A DNA stretch of 64,000 nucleotides from Spisula solida (lineage: Eukaryota; Mollusca; Bivalvia; Venerida; Mactridae), in the NCBI GenBank assembly GCA_947247005.1, contig OX365955.1, positions 3,482,001 through 3,546,000 on the forward strand, written 5' to 3'. Below, one piece after another: positions 23,492 to 34,716 of the stretch. Position 1 is the stretch's first letter. Each line of letters opens with the position of its first letter. The position numbers were made by a program, and so were the translations under genes. The notes under the pieces were generated by a model. The model was not told where the DNA came from. It saw only the letters and a program-made list of their open reading frames with translations, and ran no database searches.

Positions 23492-23850
23492 ATATTGTTC
23501 GCTCAGGAATTGCTGACTGTGTTCAATATCAAGCATTTTAGTATGCATATTGTTCAGACGGTCTGTTATTCGGTCGACCGATGACACGAGTTTGTCGAGT
23601 TGATTTAGCTTGCCATCAATATGCTCTAAATTCTGTATGACATACTGCATGGGGTCAGGATTGGTGACACATTGTGTATTTGGTGTAAACGTTGGTGAAT
23701 TTGCGTTCATCACGTATGGAGAGAATTGAAGTGCGTGGGGATACACTAGCTGTTGTGGAGTTTGTGAAACCGTTCCAACGGGCGTAGATGACGTATTATT
23801 AGTTTGGTTAGGCGTAGCATTTTGTTTAAATTTGAGTTTAAATTTAACAC

Positions 23851-24258
23851 TTACGATAAGTAATACTGATGATTCGTGGTCTTATGAAGCTGATAACAGT
23901 TAATTTGTTGGTCGTATTTTCAATTATATCCATTTGATCTTTATCACACTGCGCGCTTGGTATATTTCACTTCCGTTTCATTCGGAATTCTTGGATAATG
24001 TAATCGGCTTCGGATTCATTCTGATAGTACCGTTGGGTTTTCGCGGAATTTTCGTGGGCGTGGCAATTCACATTTTAGCGAAATTGTTGAAGAAAGAAAT
24101 TGTTCATTTCTAACGAACTGTCTGTCACAAGATTACACTGTGTTATGTTTTGCCCCCTTGGTAATAAACGGAACGTGTCAACATGCCACAAAAATGGGAT
24201 ATTTCATTCAGAATGAACTTATATAATTTATTTTAATTGACAATTTAACTTCACTATC
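23851..24258. other. Region upstream of the L1-like ORF1
   Basis: This is probably the 5' untranslated region of the L1-like element. It has several CpG-containing stretches but no recognised promoter motif or gene. Confidence 0.4.
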
Positions 24259-25095
24259 CTACTGGCATTGTTTACAATAGTAAGCAGATGCAGATACTTT
24301 TCGCCACCTCATGTGATGTTTTAATCCGGCACATGACCGATGTATCCAGCCATCGCATTTGTCACACTGTATCTAGTCTGTTTCCAATTTTCCTTTTATA
24401 AACAGCTCAGGTTTCAAACAAACTAAACAATTTACTGCTTCGTCATCTTCATCCTGTTGAACAATAGTATTAGTAGGTCCAGAAGTACTTGACACTTTTG
24501 AAGTTTGATCCAGTTCATGTTCAGTGTCATTTGGCTTTACACATTTTCTTTTCGACTTAGTTTTTTGTTTTGGTACCACTTTTCTTTTGTCCCCTGTTTT
24601 CGAAAAACAATTTGCTTCTATGCGACATTTTTTCTCAACATTAAAACTTTCCAGTAGATCCTTCCGAAAAGGATTCATCATTACCATTGAATGCAGTTTG
24701 ATTATTTTCCTATATATTACTTCACAATGAATTTGCAGACAGTGCAGATTCACTGTAAACACTATTGTTTTCTTTCACAACATCCATAAACTTTTGTTTC
24801 ATTTCCCTATTGTTGACAATTTCCTGATGTACAGATTCACATATTTTTTCACCCTGCTTATTTAAATTTTCATCTGTTAAGAATGTTATACATATTTCAG
24901 TGAGTTCTTTAAAAAAAATTGAAATAGTGAGTCTGATATATTGGTTAATGATCTGCGGTCGGTATCCAGGAGCGTATCAGAAAGACTTGTAGTAGTTAAC
25001 AAATACTGGTCATTGACTTTTAATTCAGACAAAATATCTATGCACACAACTGCCTCCTCATATGAAGTAATACTTTTAGAATCCGTTTTGTACAA
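24259..25095 (-). pseudogene. PHD-finger protein fragment, probably transposon-derived
   Basis: The 3' part encodes a basic linker (KRKVVPKQKTKSKRKC), an acidic stretch (QQDEDDEAV) and then a complete C4HC3 PHD zinc finger: CLVC, then CDKC, then H-x2-C, then CKQC, followed closely by a stop. PHD fingers bind histone tails in known proteins. An in-frame TAG at 24373-24375 splits the finger between its first and second cysteine pairs. Upstream, other frames (about 24720-24895) read like coding sequence (ICITFLTDENLNKQGEKICE) but are frameshifted relative to the finger. I do not recognise the rest of the protein. A C-terminal PHD finger is common in transposon-encoded invertebrate proteins, which is why I lean towards mobile origin. 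Confidence 0.55.
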
Positions 25096-26039
25096 AGTGG
25101 ACTTTTTTCTGTGATAACTTGTAATTCACCTTAGCTATGAAATAACCCCCATCAATATACTTATATAAATTTATCAAGCTAATAGGAATTATAACAATAA
25201 ACATTGCCATATTATTACTGTGTAGAGGTAGGTGGCAATGATAAATATTGTAAGTGTTAAATTTAAACTCAGCGATATGTATTGTGTTAGTTATTGTTGC
25301 CACCTGCGTCATATGCGCAGTTTAGTTGTGCGAATCGAACGCCGACCCCACATCAGATGTAAGCAAACCAACGAAAACAATGTAGGTCGAGAGTTTAGCA
25401 CTCTGTGATTGGCGAATGTATGTAGGCCTGATAGTTGTTTGTGTTTATTTATTTAGAGGCATCCTTCCCACTTGAAAATAGCTTGTAGTTGTCAAGCTGG
25501 GCCTATATTTGTAGAAGTTTGTAGTGTTTCAATGAAGTTGAGTTGTGGCTGAGTGTGCCATTCTTGTTTACCTTTCATTCATGTTATACCACACCAACTG
25601 GTGTTTTTTAGATATTTAGTGAAATGTTATTATATGTTGTTTGAACAATTTTTACACATGTTTCAGCTCTCTGGGTGGGTCGTAGAGTGGGTCACTAGGG
25701 CGGGGGGGTATATGTCGAAAAGTATAATAAATTATAACTAGCTGAATGACCCAGTAGAAAAGATACAGCAACTAAAAGGCGGAATGCCTACGCTGAATGA
25801 CCTAGTAACAACAGTAAAACTGCTGAACTACATAGTTATAGCAGCCTTTAGTCTCAAAAGTTAAATAACAGTATTAAAACGTTGAAAGGCCTGTATAGTC
25901 GGATGACCTACTAACTAGCTGAATGACCCAGTTTCCACAGCATAAGGACTATATTGCCCCGCTTTAGCTGTAAGAAATCTTAAAACGAAAAAGTGCCCAA
26001 CACACTACCGACCAAGAAAATTAAACGCCCCTAGTCTCA
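25096..26039. other. Spacer with a short tRNA-like fragment and short direct repeats
   Basis: About 25325-25365 reads on the minus strand as GGCGTTCGATTCGC, a B-box-like motif of a tRNA-derived SINE without a convincing A box. The phrase CTAGCTGAATGACCCAGT occurs at 25738 and again about 180 bp later, with a third variant (GCTGAATGACCTAGT) near 25792. No gene was recognised. Confidence 0.4.
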
Positions 26040-26394
26040 TTGTTTAAAAACTGAATAGAAAAGATTCAGCAAACAAAAGGCAGAAAGCCCACAACAAACA
26101 TAGAAAATCAACAAACTATATTACGAGAATGTAAATCATTCTTTCAAAAATTACATCAAAAGGAAAATTTAAATCAAGATGACTTCTTCTTTCTTAATCC
26201 TTCAAACAAACTTAAAGAAGTCCAAAAACGCTCATGTGAAGGCAAACTGACAGAAAAGGAATGTGCATCCGCCTTGTACAAAATGCAAAACAATAAAAGC
26301 CCTGGATCAGATGGACTGACTACTGAATTTTTAAAATATTTTGGAATGATATTAAACATTTCTTGGTGAATTCATTAAACTACTCATACCAAAC

Positions 26395-27780
26395 TGTTAT
26401 GGTCCTACCTTTCGGGGAGGCCTATAGTTCGTACTGAATGGTACAGGTTTTTAAATCTTTATTTTTTTACATTTGGCATGGCTATTTTTCACGGGTTAGT
26501 GGATTTTACGTCATCGCCGTGTAGTTTTCCAGTTGGCGCGGTTTTCTTTGTGTAGTCACTTTGCAACGAAACCGCCGACAAGTAACATCTTGTCAGCCTT
26601 ATTTAAGAAGATAGAAAGTATTTGTAATGTAGGAAGTATTGGTTGAAATCGTAAGTAGCTTTCTTGTTGGATTGGTTTAGATCTTGCGCTGTGTTTAGTT
26701 TATCTGTACTGTATTTCGAATGAGACATTTCGGATGGTCAGTTATTGAATCTAGCGTACTTTATTCACTCTTCAACAGCTAACCTCACGGAACGAGATAA
26801 GGAGTTTATCTATCTATCTATCTTCCTGATAGCCAAACCCCTGCTGGGGACTTAGGCTTTGACACGCGTCAAACTGACAAAGAATGTTAATAAGGATAAG
26901 AAATAAAAGTATAAAAGATGTGAGAAAGAGGAAAGGTTAAAAATAGGTTAAAAACAGGGCAGGTATTATTTAGGGAGAGGCATGTTCAATACGGCTAACA
27001 GCCGTGCTGAACTCGGGTGTGGGAAGGTCAATGATGTCAGGGGGTAGGGAGTTCCAGTGTATTATTGTTCTAGGGAGGAAGGAGAATTTATAGTAGTCTG
27101 TTTTTGCATGTATCTGTTGGAATGTCTGAGAGTGTGATGTGCGTGAGGACCGGGTGCTAGGGATGAGGCAGTTTGGACGTGGGATAGCAACCCGGTCATG
27201 TAAGATGTTGTGTAGCATAGTCAGTCGTTGGTCGATACGTCGTTGGTCAAGGCGTCTCCAGTTTAGGGTAGTCAGCATGTATGTGACACTGGATGTACGA
27301 GTTTGAATAGTTGTATGCGAGTGTCACGTTGGAGCACATCCATTGTAAGTAGATTTATTGTATTTATTGAGTATGTAATTAATGTGTAACAGTTGACTTG
27401 TTCACTGAGTAATGTTCGTTAAATGTAAGGAATGTTTAGAAATGCTATACTATGTAATAAGTAATGATGTGATAGAGAGTGAGCAACTGGAGAATGCTGT
27501 CAGTGAGATTTATAGTGTGAATGAGCGTGAGAAGTATTGCGAGAGTTGTAGAAAGGCGTGTGTAAGATATGTGTATTATAGTCTTTCTTTTGTATCTTCA
27601 CAGGACGATATTCCTATTGGTTGATATTGGTTGACGTTAGTTGACTTGGAGTCGTATTGTGAATTTAGACGCATAGAAAATTGTTTGAAGTTATATGTAT
27701 ACAGAAATATAGAGAAAGAATATATATGCGATCAAAGTATTATTGCCTTGGATTTATTCTCACGTCCCCGGACCGCAACA
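26395..27780. mobile_element. Solo LTR (TG...CA, AAAC duplication) carrying a LINE tail
   Basis: The element starts TGTTATGGTCC and ends CCGCAACA, and AAAC occurs on both sides (26391-26394 and 27781-27784). It splits the Tx1-like RT between its N-terminal part and the ITLLPK block. Deleting it with one AAAC gives continuous in-frame RT sequence. No gag, pol, primer-binding site or second LTR is present, so a solo LTR left by LTR-LTR recombination fits best. The original LTR would be about 840 bp because about 545 bp inside is a separate LINE fragment. Confidence 0.7.
26802..27345 (-). pseudogene. LINE 3' end nested in the solo LTR
   Basis: The minus frame (27278-26970) encodes MLTTLNWRRLDQRRIDQRLT, then FSFLPRTIIHWNSLPPDII, the conserved C-terminal tail of CR1/Jockey-group reverse transcriptases. 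A short 3' untranslated region ends in (GATA)n at about 26805-26822, a microsatellite tail as usual for these LINEs. The frame appears open through the visible part. The copy is 5'-truncated near 27345, the usual outcome of target-primed reverse transcription. Confidence 0.75.
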
Positions 27781-30130
27781 AAACTAAACAATTAACCCAA
27801 TTACAAAAACAAAGTATTATAACACTGTTACCGAAGCAAGACAAAGATCTGATGAACTTGAATAATTGGAGACCTATTTCTACAAAAGCAACTGACAACC
27901 GCACTAAATCAGTATTAGAATCAATAATACATATTTCACAAACGGGTTTTGTTCAAAATAGGTAATTATATTGGTGAAAATATAAGAACAATTTATGATT
28001 TATTAGACTTCTCAAACTATGCCGAAAAACCAGGCATACTATTTTGCAGACTTCGAAAAAGCCTTCGACAGTATAGATCATAACTTTATCTACAAAACAC
28101 TGGACTATTTCAATTTTGGAGAATCGTTTAAACAATGGATATATACTTTTTATAATGATATGCAAGCATGCATCACGAATAACGGATTTATGTCGGATTT
28201 CTTCAAAATTTAAAGAGGTGTAAGACAAGGTTGTCCATTATCTCCTTATTTATTTATTATGTCAATTGAATTACTATCAATATCGGTTAGAAACAACAAT
28301 AGCATAATCGGAACCACAAACGCTAGTGAAGAAATAAAAACATACAATGTTTGCTGATGATGCCACTTTCGCACTAAACGGTAAAAATGAAAAGTCTTTC
28401 GCTGAACTTATAGGTACCATAGACAATTTTAGTTATGTATCCGGTCTAAAACTCAACACAAAAAATCTACTGTATTAAGAGTTGGACCATTAAAACACAC
28501 AAACCGAATATTTTAGAAAAATGAAACAATTTAATTTAACTTCAACACAAGCAACCACACTTGGTTTAATATTTACAAATAGAAAAAATGAAATCGACTC
28601 TAAATCAGTGGTTAAAACATTACCTTACCCTACTAGGAAAAATTACAGTCATAAAAACATATGCCCTACCAAAATTAATAAACCTTTAACCGTTTTAGAA
28701 AATCCACCGCAATCTACAATAAATGATATAAGTAAATCACTCTACGCCTTTCTCTGGAATAATAAACCTGAAAAAATTAGCAGAAATGTCATCACTCAAA
28801 AGTTATGAAGCCGGTGGTCTTAAAATGGTAGATTTTAATTATTTTATCTATAGCTTAAAGTCTGGGTGGGTAAAAATAAAGGAAATTGGAAACATATTTA
28901 TACAAAGGAATTGAACAAATTTGGAGACGAACTGTTGTTCGAGAGTAACATGTCAGAAAAAGAAATTAAACGCAGTTTTAGAAATATTTTTCTCAAAGAT
29001 ATAATACTATGCTGGACTAAAGTACAACATAACAATGACCAAACCAGTAAGCTAAATGAAATCCTCTGGAAAAACCACAAACAACAACACATTATTTTAT
29101 AATGGTTGGTACAGAAATGGGATTAAATATTTAAAGCATGTGTTCAAAATAGAGGAAAGTAGATTTATTAATTTTGGAGAAATACAAAATGAATATGATA
29201 TACCGAGTTCTGATCATCTTAAGTATGTAACATTGGTAAGGAGTATATCAATGCATTGGAAAGAAGAATTCAACGGAAATATTTTAGAAAACGAAGATAA
29301 CGAATCAGAAACACTCATAAACAGACCTAAAACTTCTAAAAAGCCCACTCGATTAATATATAATGCATATTTGAAGTACACAAAACAAAACCCGACAGAC
29401 AAAGCTGAACTGAAATGGAACACTACTTTGAAAATATTGACTGGAAATATACATATGTAATACCAATTAGATCAACAATTGAATCAAAACTACGATAATT
29501 TCAGTATAAATATCTAAAAAATATTGTACCAACAAACCAATTCCTTCTTAAATGTGGTTACGTGGAATCAAGTACATGCTCATTTTGTAACATGTTTGTG
29601 GAAACAGTTAAACATTTGTTCTGGAAATGTCACGAAGTCCAAGTTTTTAGGAATAGGTGCTCTTTGTTTCTTCAGCAAAATAATATAAATGTACGTCTAA
29701 ATTATCAAATAATATCATTAGGATATACAGAACCGTCAAGTATTAATAGTACTCTAAACTATATAATTATTCTTGGAAAATACTATTTACTCAAATGCAA
29801 ACTAGGAAACTCAATACCACTCTTTACTTATTTCATGCAGTTCAAACAAGGTCGTAAAAATACTGAAACATGTATAGCTCTCATGAAAGGAAAACTACCA
29901 CCGCACAATAAGAAATGGAATTTAATAAGTATAGGCAACAGTAAAAAACATAAATGATCAGGAGATATTTCATCTCTTTTTTATTCTTTATTTATCTCTG
30001 CTCGACTATCCTTCTCTTTCTGACTTTGTATCTCGTTTTTTTCTACTAACAAAATACTCATTAACACTAACACACACATTCACATAAAAGTAAAAACGAA
30101 AAGGTTTTAGATAACATTGTGGTTATCTCA

Positions 30131-32120
30131 ATCTAGTATACTATTTATTTTGCAACATCTAATTAAAAAAGTTTCACCATAAAATTGTCACTTTTTGGGA
30201 AACCCTGTTCATCATACATTTAATAAAACTACTATAGTAAATCACTTCTAACAATATTTTGATACAACTTATGTTTTATTCTGATTGTGTGTATTATATG
30301 TGTACAATGTCATTTACCTATGATTATATAGAAATGAACGGGGTTACCCATATGGGTCCTCAAACGAACACACAAAAGTTGGTGTAGAACATAGGCTGTT
30401 GCTATGGACAAGTACAATTAATAGTAAAGGGTTACTTAGTAACAAAAGGATAATGTTACCCAATGCAGGCCCTGGCACGGTCGTTCTGGAGGATACCATT
30501 AACATTACCGTGATATTTACATATATACCTTTCAAAATACAGTACAACAGTACAGTACAGACCTCCTTAATATTAAGACAACTCCAAAGTAAGACCAAGT
30601 TTGCCCTTCATCTTTGTGTGCTATTCTATACGTTATGCGGACGACGCATGCGGGCGTGGAAGGCGGAGACATGGAATAGACCCAACAGCTTCAACCAGTT
30701 CGTTTTTCGGCGGACGCGGATATGCGAACACGGACGTGGACACATGGAATACCAGCATTTTTGCGAGAGTATGTTGTTTACTTTACTTGTTCACCTGTAT
30801 GTATAGGCGAAATCGTCGGCCATGTTAGAATACATGTACTTATGAAATGATCTGAGAATAATATTGTTATTTCTATTTTGTAGAACCTATTCGCAAGATG
30901 ACAACTCCTCAAAGCTTGAACTGCGAGCCAAAACTTTGTTATCACCCATGATATGAGATGTGAAAAAGAATGCGGAAGTAAATACACTTTTTCAAGATTA
31001 CATCATTAACCTCGCCCATTTGGAAAAAATGATACTGCAGATGATAATAGAAGAGTATCTATAAATATATCACTAGGAAATTCAGGTTCGTTATTGCTTG
31101 TTTTTGGTCAATCGTCTGGTTGACTACTTGATAATATTTGTGTCAAGTTCAAACAATGAATTTGTTAGTTTATTACATTATTGTTTACATCTTGTTAAAC
31201 TCCCACCATTGTTACTTTTGTTTTCATTCATTTACGGTTAAACATTACATCATGCAATATTTGATCATTGATATGAAAAACTTGTGTAGAGGAAGTTCTC
31301 CACATGCGACTATACAGTGTATATGTGTCTTGGCTCTGAGTAAAGTATTGTTGAGAGAGAGAGCTCAGAAAGCGAGACATTATTTTATAAACAGTGAGTA
31401 CCAACAGAAGTGATGTCCTATACTAGTATATACCATATTGAAACGGGTGTAATGTAAGACACGTCAAATTGCATTACCTTTATTAAGTAGTTTTTGTGTA
31501 CTGGTAGTCTCTATCGTCAGGATAAAATAATCAATGGTCTGATAGGGTAAATAGTTGATGTTCTGTGCAGACATAATATGAATACAACTGTTGCATGTGG
31601 TGTTATAAACTGAACACACTAGTCGTTGTTTACAGTTGGTCTCTTAACGTGTCAAAGCGTATGCTAATTAGTCAGCTGTGATATACAAAATTTGATATTG
31701 GATATGTAATTGTTATACTATGAGTAATATATGGTTACATGAGTTCTTTAACGCAGGCTTGACTGAAGCCTATATTTTGCCAATGCAGCGTCGCTGAACA
31801 ACAATTGTCTCACATACCAGAACACATTTTGTATTTTTTTCCAGAACATATTCCAGTACAAAAAGAACAACTACTCCATATCGCTTATACCAAGACAATA
31901 TGTGATTTTATTATACCTCACGTGACCTCTCAATGTATTTTCCCCATATACCTTCCGTGTGATATTTTGTTCGATCACTATGTGATATTTTGTTCGATCA
32001 CTACTAGTAAAAACGAGGCTGGGCTATTTATAGAAATTTGTACTGTTTGAGTCCGGAAAACACCCTGCTAGAGAGTCTCCATATGCTATTTTTATGTTTG
32101 GGTACATTTAACATGCTATC
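30131..32120. other. Long spacer without a supported gene
   Basis: The ORF at 30601-30828 contains a Gly/Arg-rich segment and ends at a good donor-like GAGAGTATGT. It includes two imperfect copies of an ACATGGAATA-containing phrase (about 30670 and 30740). I could not recognise a family or an acceptor site, so no gene is called. A 21-bp tandem duplication (TGTGATATTTTGTTCGATCA) lies at about 31959-32002. Nothing else was recognised. Confidence 0.4.
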
Positions 32121-32170
32121 TTTAGTAAATCTTGTCGATTTCAACCGTTGAAACTGACAAGATTTACTAA
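32121..32170. repeat. Short near-perfect hairpin
   Basis: TTAGTAAATCTTGTC...TTTCAAC pairs with GTTGAAA...GACAAGATTTACTAA to give a stem of about 24 bp with two mismatches and a one-base loop. It could be a tiny foldback element, a processed small-RNA hairpin or an extrusion-prone palindrome. Nothing around it favours one reading. Confidence 0.7.
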
Positions 32171-33408
32171 CAATAGCACAAAATCATTAGAAACTTATAC
32201 GGACTGAGATTGTAAAATTATCATAACGGCAATCTAAATTTTGCTTACATTTGTTGATATTTTATTTCGCAAAATGGTTGTAATTTTGTTCGCTATAATA
32301 AAATAAATAACACTTTGCTGCTCGGGTGACAGTAAATATGTGTTATTTATATAGTATTACCTCCATCGAACAGAGATAATGCGAAAACGAAATAGGAAGA
32401 ACAAATAGTTCCCCAGTGGGTTTTAGACCACATTTATAATTGAAGATACTTGAAGCTTTACGAAATTCAGGTTTGGAATTTTGTATGCTCGTTTGTGGTT
32501 CGTTTATACATGTTTACACTCACTGTAATTGCCTAATGTTAATATGTCTATAATCTATATGTGGTGATAAAAATAATTATAATGACAAATTATAATGTAA
32601 CAGTCACTTGAATATACGATAATTCTAACAATTTCAATACTGAACAAATTAAGGCTTCTGTGCTCGGCTGGTGAAGTGCTGCCTTCGCCATCTGACTTGG
32701 TATTATCTTTTCAACAAACGTACCTTACATTAGTATACAGTACATTTATTCAATTTACACTCTGTAGAAACTATTTTGTCTTGAACTTAAATAGAGAATA
32801 ATAGGTAAGTGACGTTGATGAGTTCGTTTATCTAGCAAGGCGGTGAATTTTATCGCGTGAGGAGTAGGCGAATCCGATACATTTCGCAGGCGAGCTGGAT
32901 AAACCTTCACTCCATTCACGTCACGAACATATTAGCCTATTTATCCAGTCACTTAGACTGTTTGATAAGGCGAACAAACTCGGGACTCTATTGTTAATTT
33001 TTCATTAAAACCGCGTTACGCCACGTTCATTCACTGACTTCACAATTAACATAACAACGACGTCGGTCATCTTGAAAGACGTCATGAAGACATAAGTAAG
33101 GCGCAGGAAATAATGAATCAGCCACCAGTTCATTTAGGATAGGAAAACCCCACCCTCTGGTAGTGAATTTGAACCGGGGACTCTCATTTAGATCAGATCA
33201 CGTCGTCAGTTGAAGATATCTCACAAGTAACAAGACCAGGTGACCTAATAAAGCAAAGTGTATTAGACACCCTGTTTTCCGGCCGATAATACCGGAAGTG
33301 ACTGGATAACAGCCTGTTCGACAGTTAACAGTCTATACATTCTATTATAAATACCACACTAACAATTATTTTCACACTTGCAATTACAGTAAATGGTAAT
33401 ATGCTGTA
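32171..33408. other. Spacer without recognisable gene
   Basis: A phrase at about 32645-32700 (CTGTGCTCGGCTGGT, GTGCTGCCTTC, TCTGACTTG) recurs on the other strand at about 43768-43815, so it is an interspersed repeat of unknown type. The rest shows no gene. Confidence 0.4.
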
Positions 33409-34662
33409 CGAGGGGCATTCTGAAAGTTCTGATAACCAAGTGATAGCTTAACATTGGTTGGTCAGAAGTTTTAAAAGTAAACATTTTCTGAAAGATCAAT
33501 CATTTAGCGAGACATTCATTGCAAATTTATTATTTTATCTATGAGAATGAATATTGTTTTGGTATTCAAACAATACATGGTTTTGGGTATTGACTGAACT
33601 ATCTCTTGAATACGCCAGGGAAATGCGTTGTATTGGCCCCATGTATATTTCAGAGCGCACTGCGGAAGTATCGTTGAGGCTGAATGAATAAATTTGATAT
33701 TGTTTGAAATCTGCATAACAGTACTTTCGATTAAAATTAAGATACTGAAAAAAACGTTGAGTTATTAATAAAATAACAGCAATATATACAACCATATAGG
33801 AGCCCATTTTACTACATATAACCCATACCTAATTCTAGACATATAATACCTATCTGGGCCATCATCTACTCTTAACAAGTCATATTGTCTAGATTTGAAT
33901 GTCTATCTTCATTCGGGGGACGATATAAATGTATTTTTTGTAAAGTTTGATTTTGGAACCAAAATCGTGTGCCCTACCCTTGGTTTTAGAAATAAGGTGG
34001 GGTAACGGAATACCTTTATACATGTAATAAAAAGGTTGATAGTCATTGTTCTCATAGTGAAATTAATTGTAGCATCTCCAAATGAAGGAAATATATAACC
34101 ATTATTGTTTTGCGAAATGCTATTTCGAGGATATGACGTCATCAATCTAAAACACGTGTTTTTGCCACATGGTCATATTCTTTAAGCTGATGTACACTTC
34201 AAATTATGAATATCTCATGTAACACGTCTAGCAGTTATACGAAAATTGTGTATACTTCCGGTAAAATGGCTATTTTCAAGAACTATTGAGACGTGGTCTT
34301 TTCCATGTACATATTAAGTCATTTATACTCTCAAAACATTACTTTCCATGTCTCATTAAATGCACAGATATGTAATACAATATATGTGTAAATTACAAAC
34401 AAATCGGATTGAAATTATAGAAATTATAAACAAGAATGGTATCCCTTCCAAGTGCTAATATGACTCATTTTGGCAAAAATACATTGGGTTATATACCTAC
34501 ATGTAAATATATAAATGTGAATATTAAAGTATCTGATATTAATATCATAATATGTTTTCGGGGGCGGAAGTTTGTACCTTTCAGAAATGTTCACTGTGAA
34601 AAATTCTGACCATCCAATGTAAATGTATCACTCAGTTATCAGAACTTTCAGAATGCCCCTCG
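33409..34662. mobile_element. Mariner-type TIR element without visible transposase
   Basis: The left end begins CGAGGGGCATTCTGAAAGTT and the right end is its complement. Inverted similarity extends about 90 bp at roughly 80% identity (GTTCTGATAAC, ATTGG, TGGTCAGAA). TA flanks both sides (33407-33408, 34663-34664). CGAGGGG-type ends with TA duplication are known for mariner elements, and 1254 bp is a full-length size, but no DD34D motif was found in any frame. It ends about 50 bp before the splice acceptor of the Mab-21-like gene. Confidence 0.75.
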
Positions 34663-34716
34663 TATATTTGGGCTGTCAGACTAAATCGTATACTGAAGGT
34701 ATTATTCCTTTTCAGA

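Larger units (their letters stand above)
21840..23850 (-). pseudogene. L1-like retrotransposon ORF1 and start of ORF2
   Basis: Read on the minus strand, 23850-23492 encodes a proline/threonine-rich start and a heptad-like coiled coil (MLDIEHSQQFLSEQY). After a MITE it resumes at 23070 with more coiled coil (SINKLSAENTVLK) and the start of an RNA-recognition fold (MRVNMLFFGVPEG). After a second MITE, 22494-22278 gives FLTNLLHIDNSKQAILIDRAHRI. A frameshift leads into RPIVFKFKD and the C-terminal EARRAGKRASLVRD segment, ending near 21963. These are the parts of an L1/Tx1 ORF1 nucleic-acid chaperone in correct order. About 21960-21840 then encodes an endonuclease-like start (WNVEG...CGFDILFTCETW) and breaks off. 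It has two insertions, one stop and one frameshift. Confidence 0.75.
26040..30130 (+). pseudogene. Tx1/L1-like LINE ORF2 relic, interrupted by a solo LTR
   Basis: Frames on the plus strand follow ORF2 of an L1/Tx1-type LINE. About 26110-26360 gives CKSFFQKLHQKENLNQDDFF and NKSPGSDGLTTEF, the start of the RT. After the solo LTR, 27784-27960 gives QSIITLLPKQDKD and NNWRPIS. Then 28020-28210 gives the palm segment YYFADFEKAFDSIDHNF, 28210-28260 a VRQGCPLSPYLF-like block, 28340-28370 the FADDATF active site, and 29562-29957 a C-terminal CCHC finger (CSFCNMFVETVKHLFWKC). About eight stops or frameshifts are visible. The removed region at 26395-27780 reconnects the frame exactly. The 3' end is near 30130 without a clear tail. 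Confidence 0.8.

Noticed and set aside
30601..30828. YADD in a short ORF as a reverse-transcriptase active site
   Set aside because: Nothing around it resembles RT. It is a chance string.
32795..32945. Weak inverted similarity (GTGACGT..., TTTATC(C/T)AGC...) as a small TIR element
   Set aside because: The similarity is patchy and I could not define ends or a duplication.
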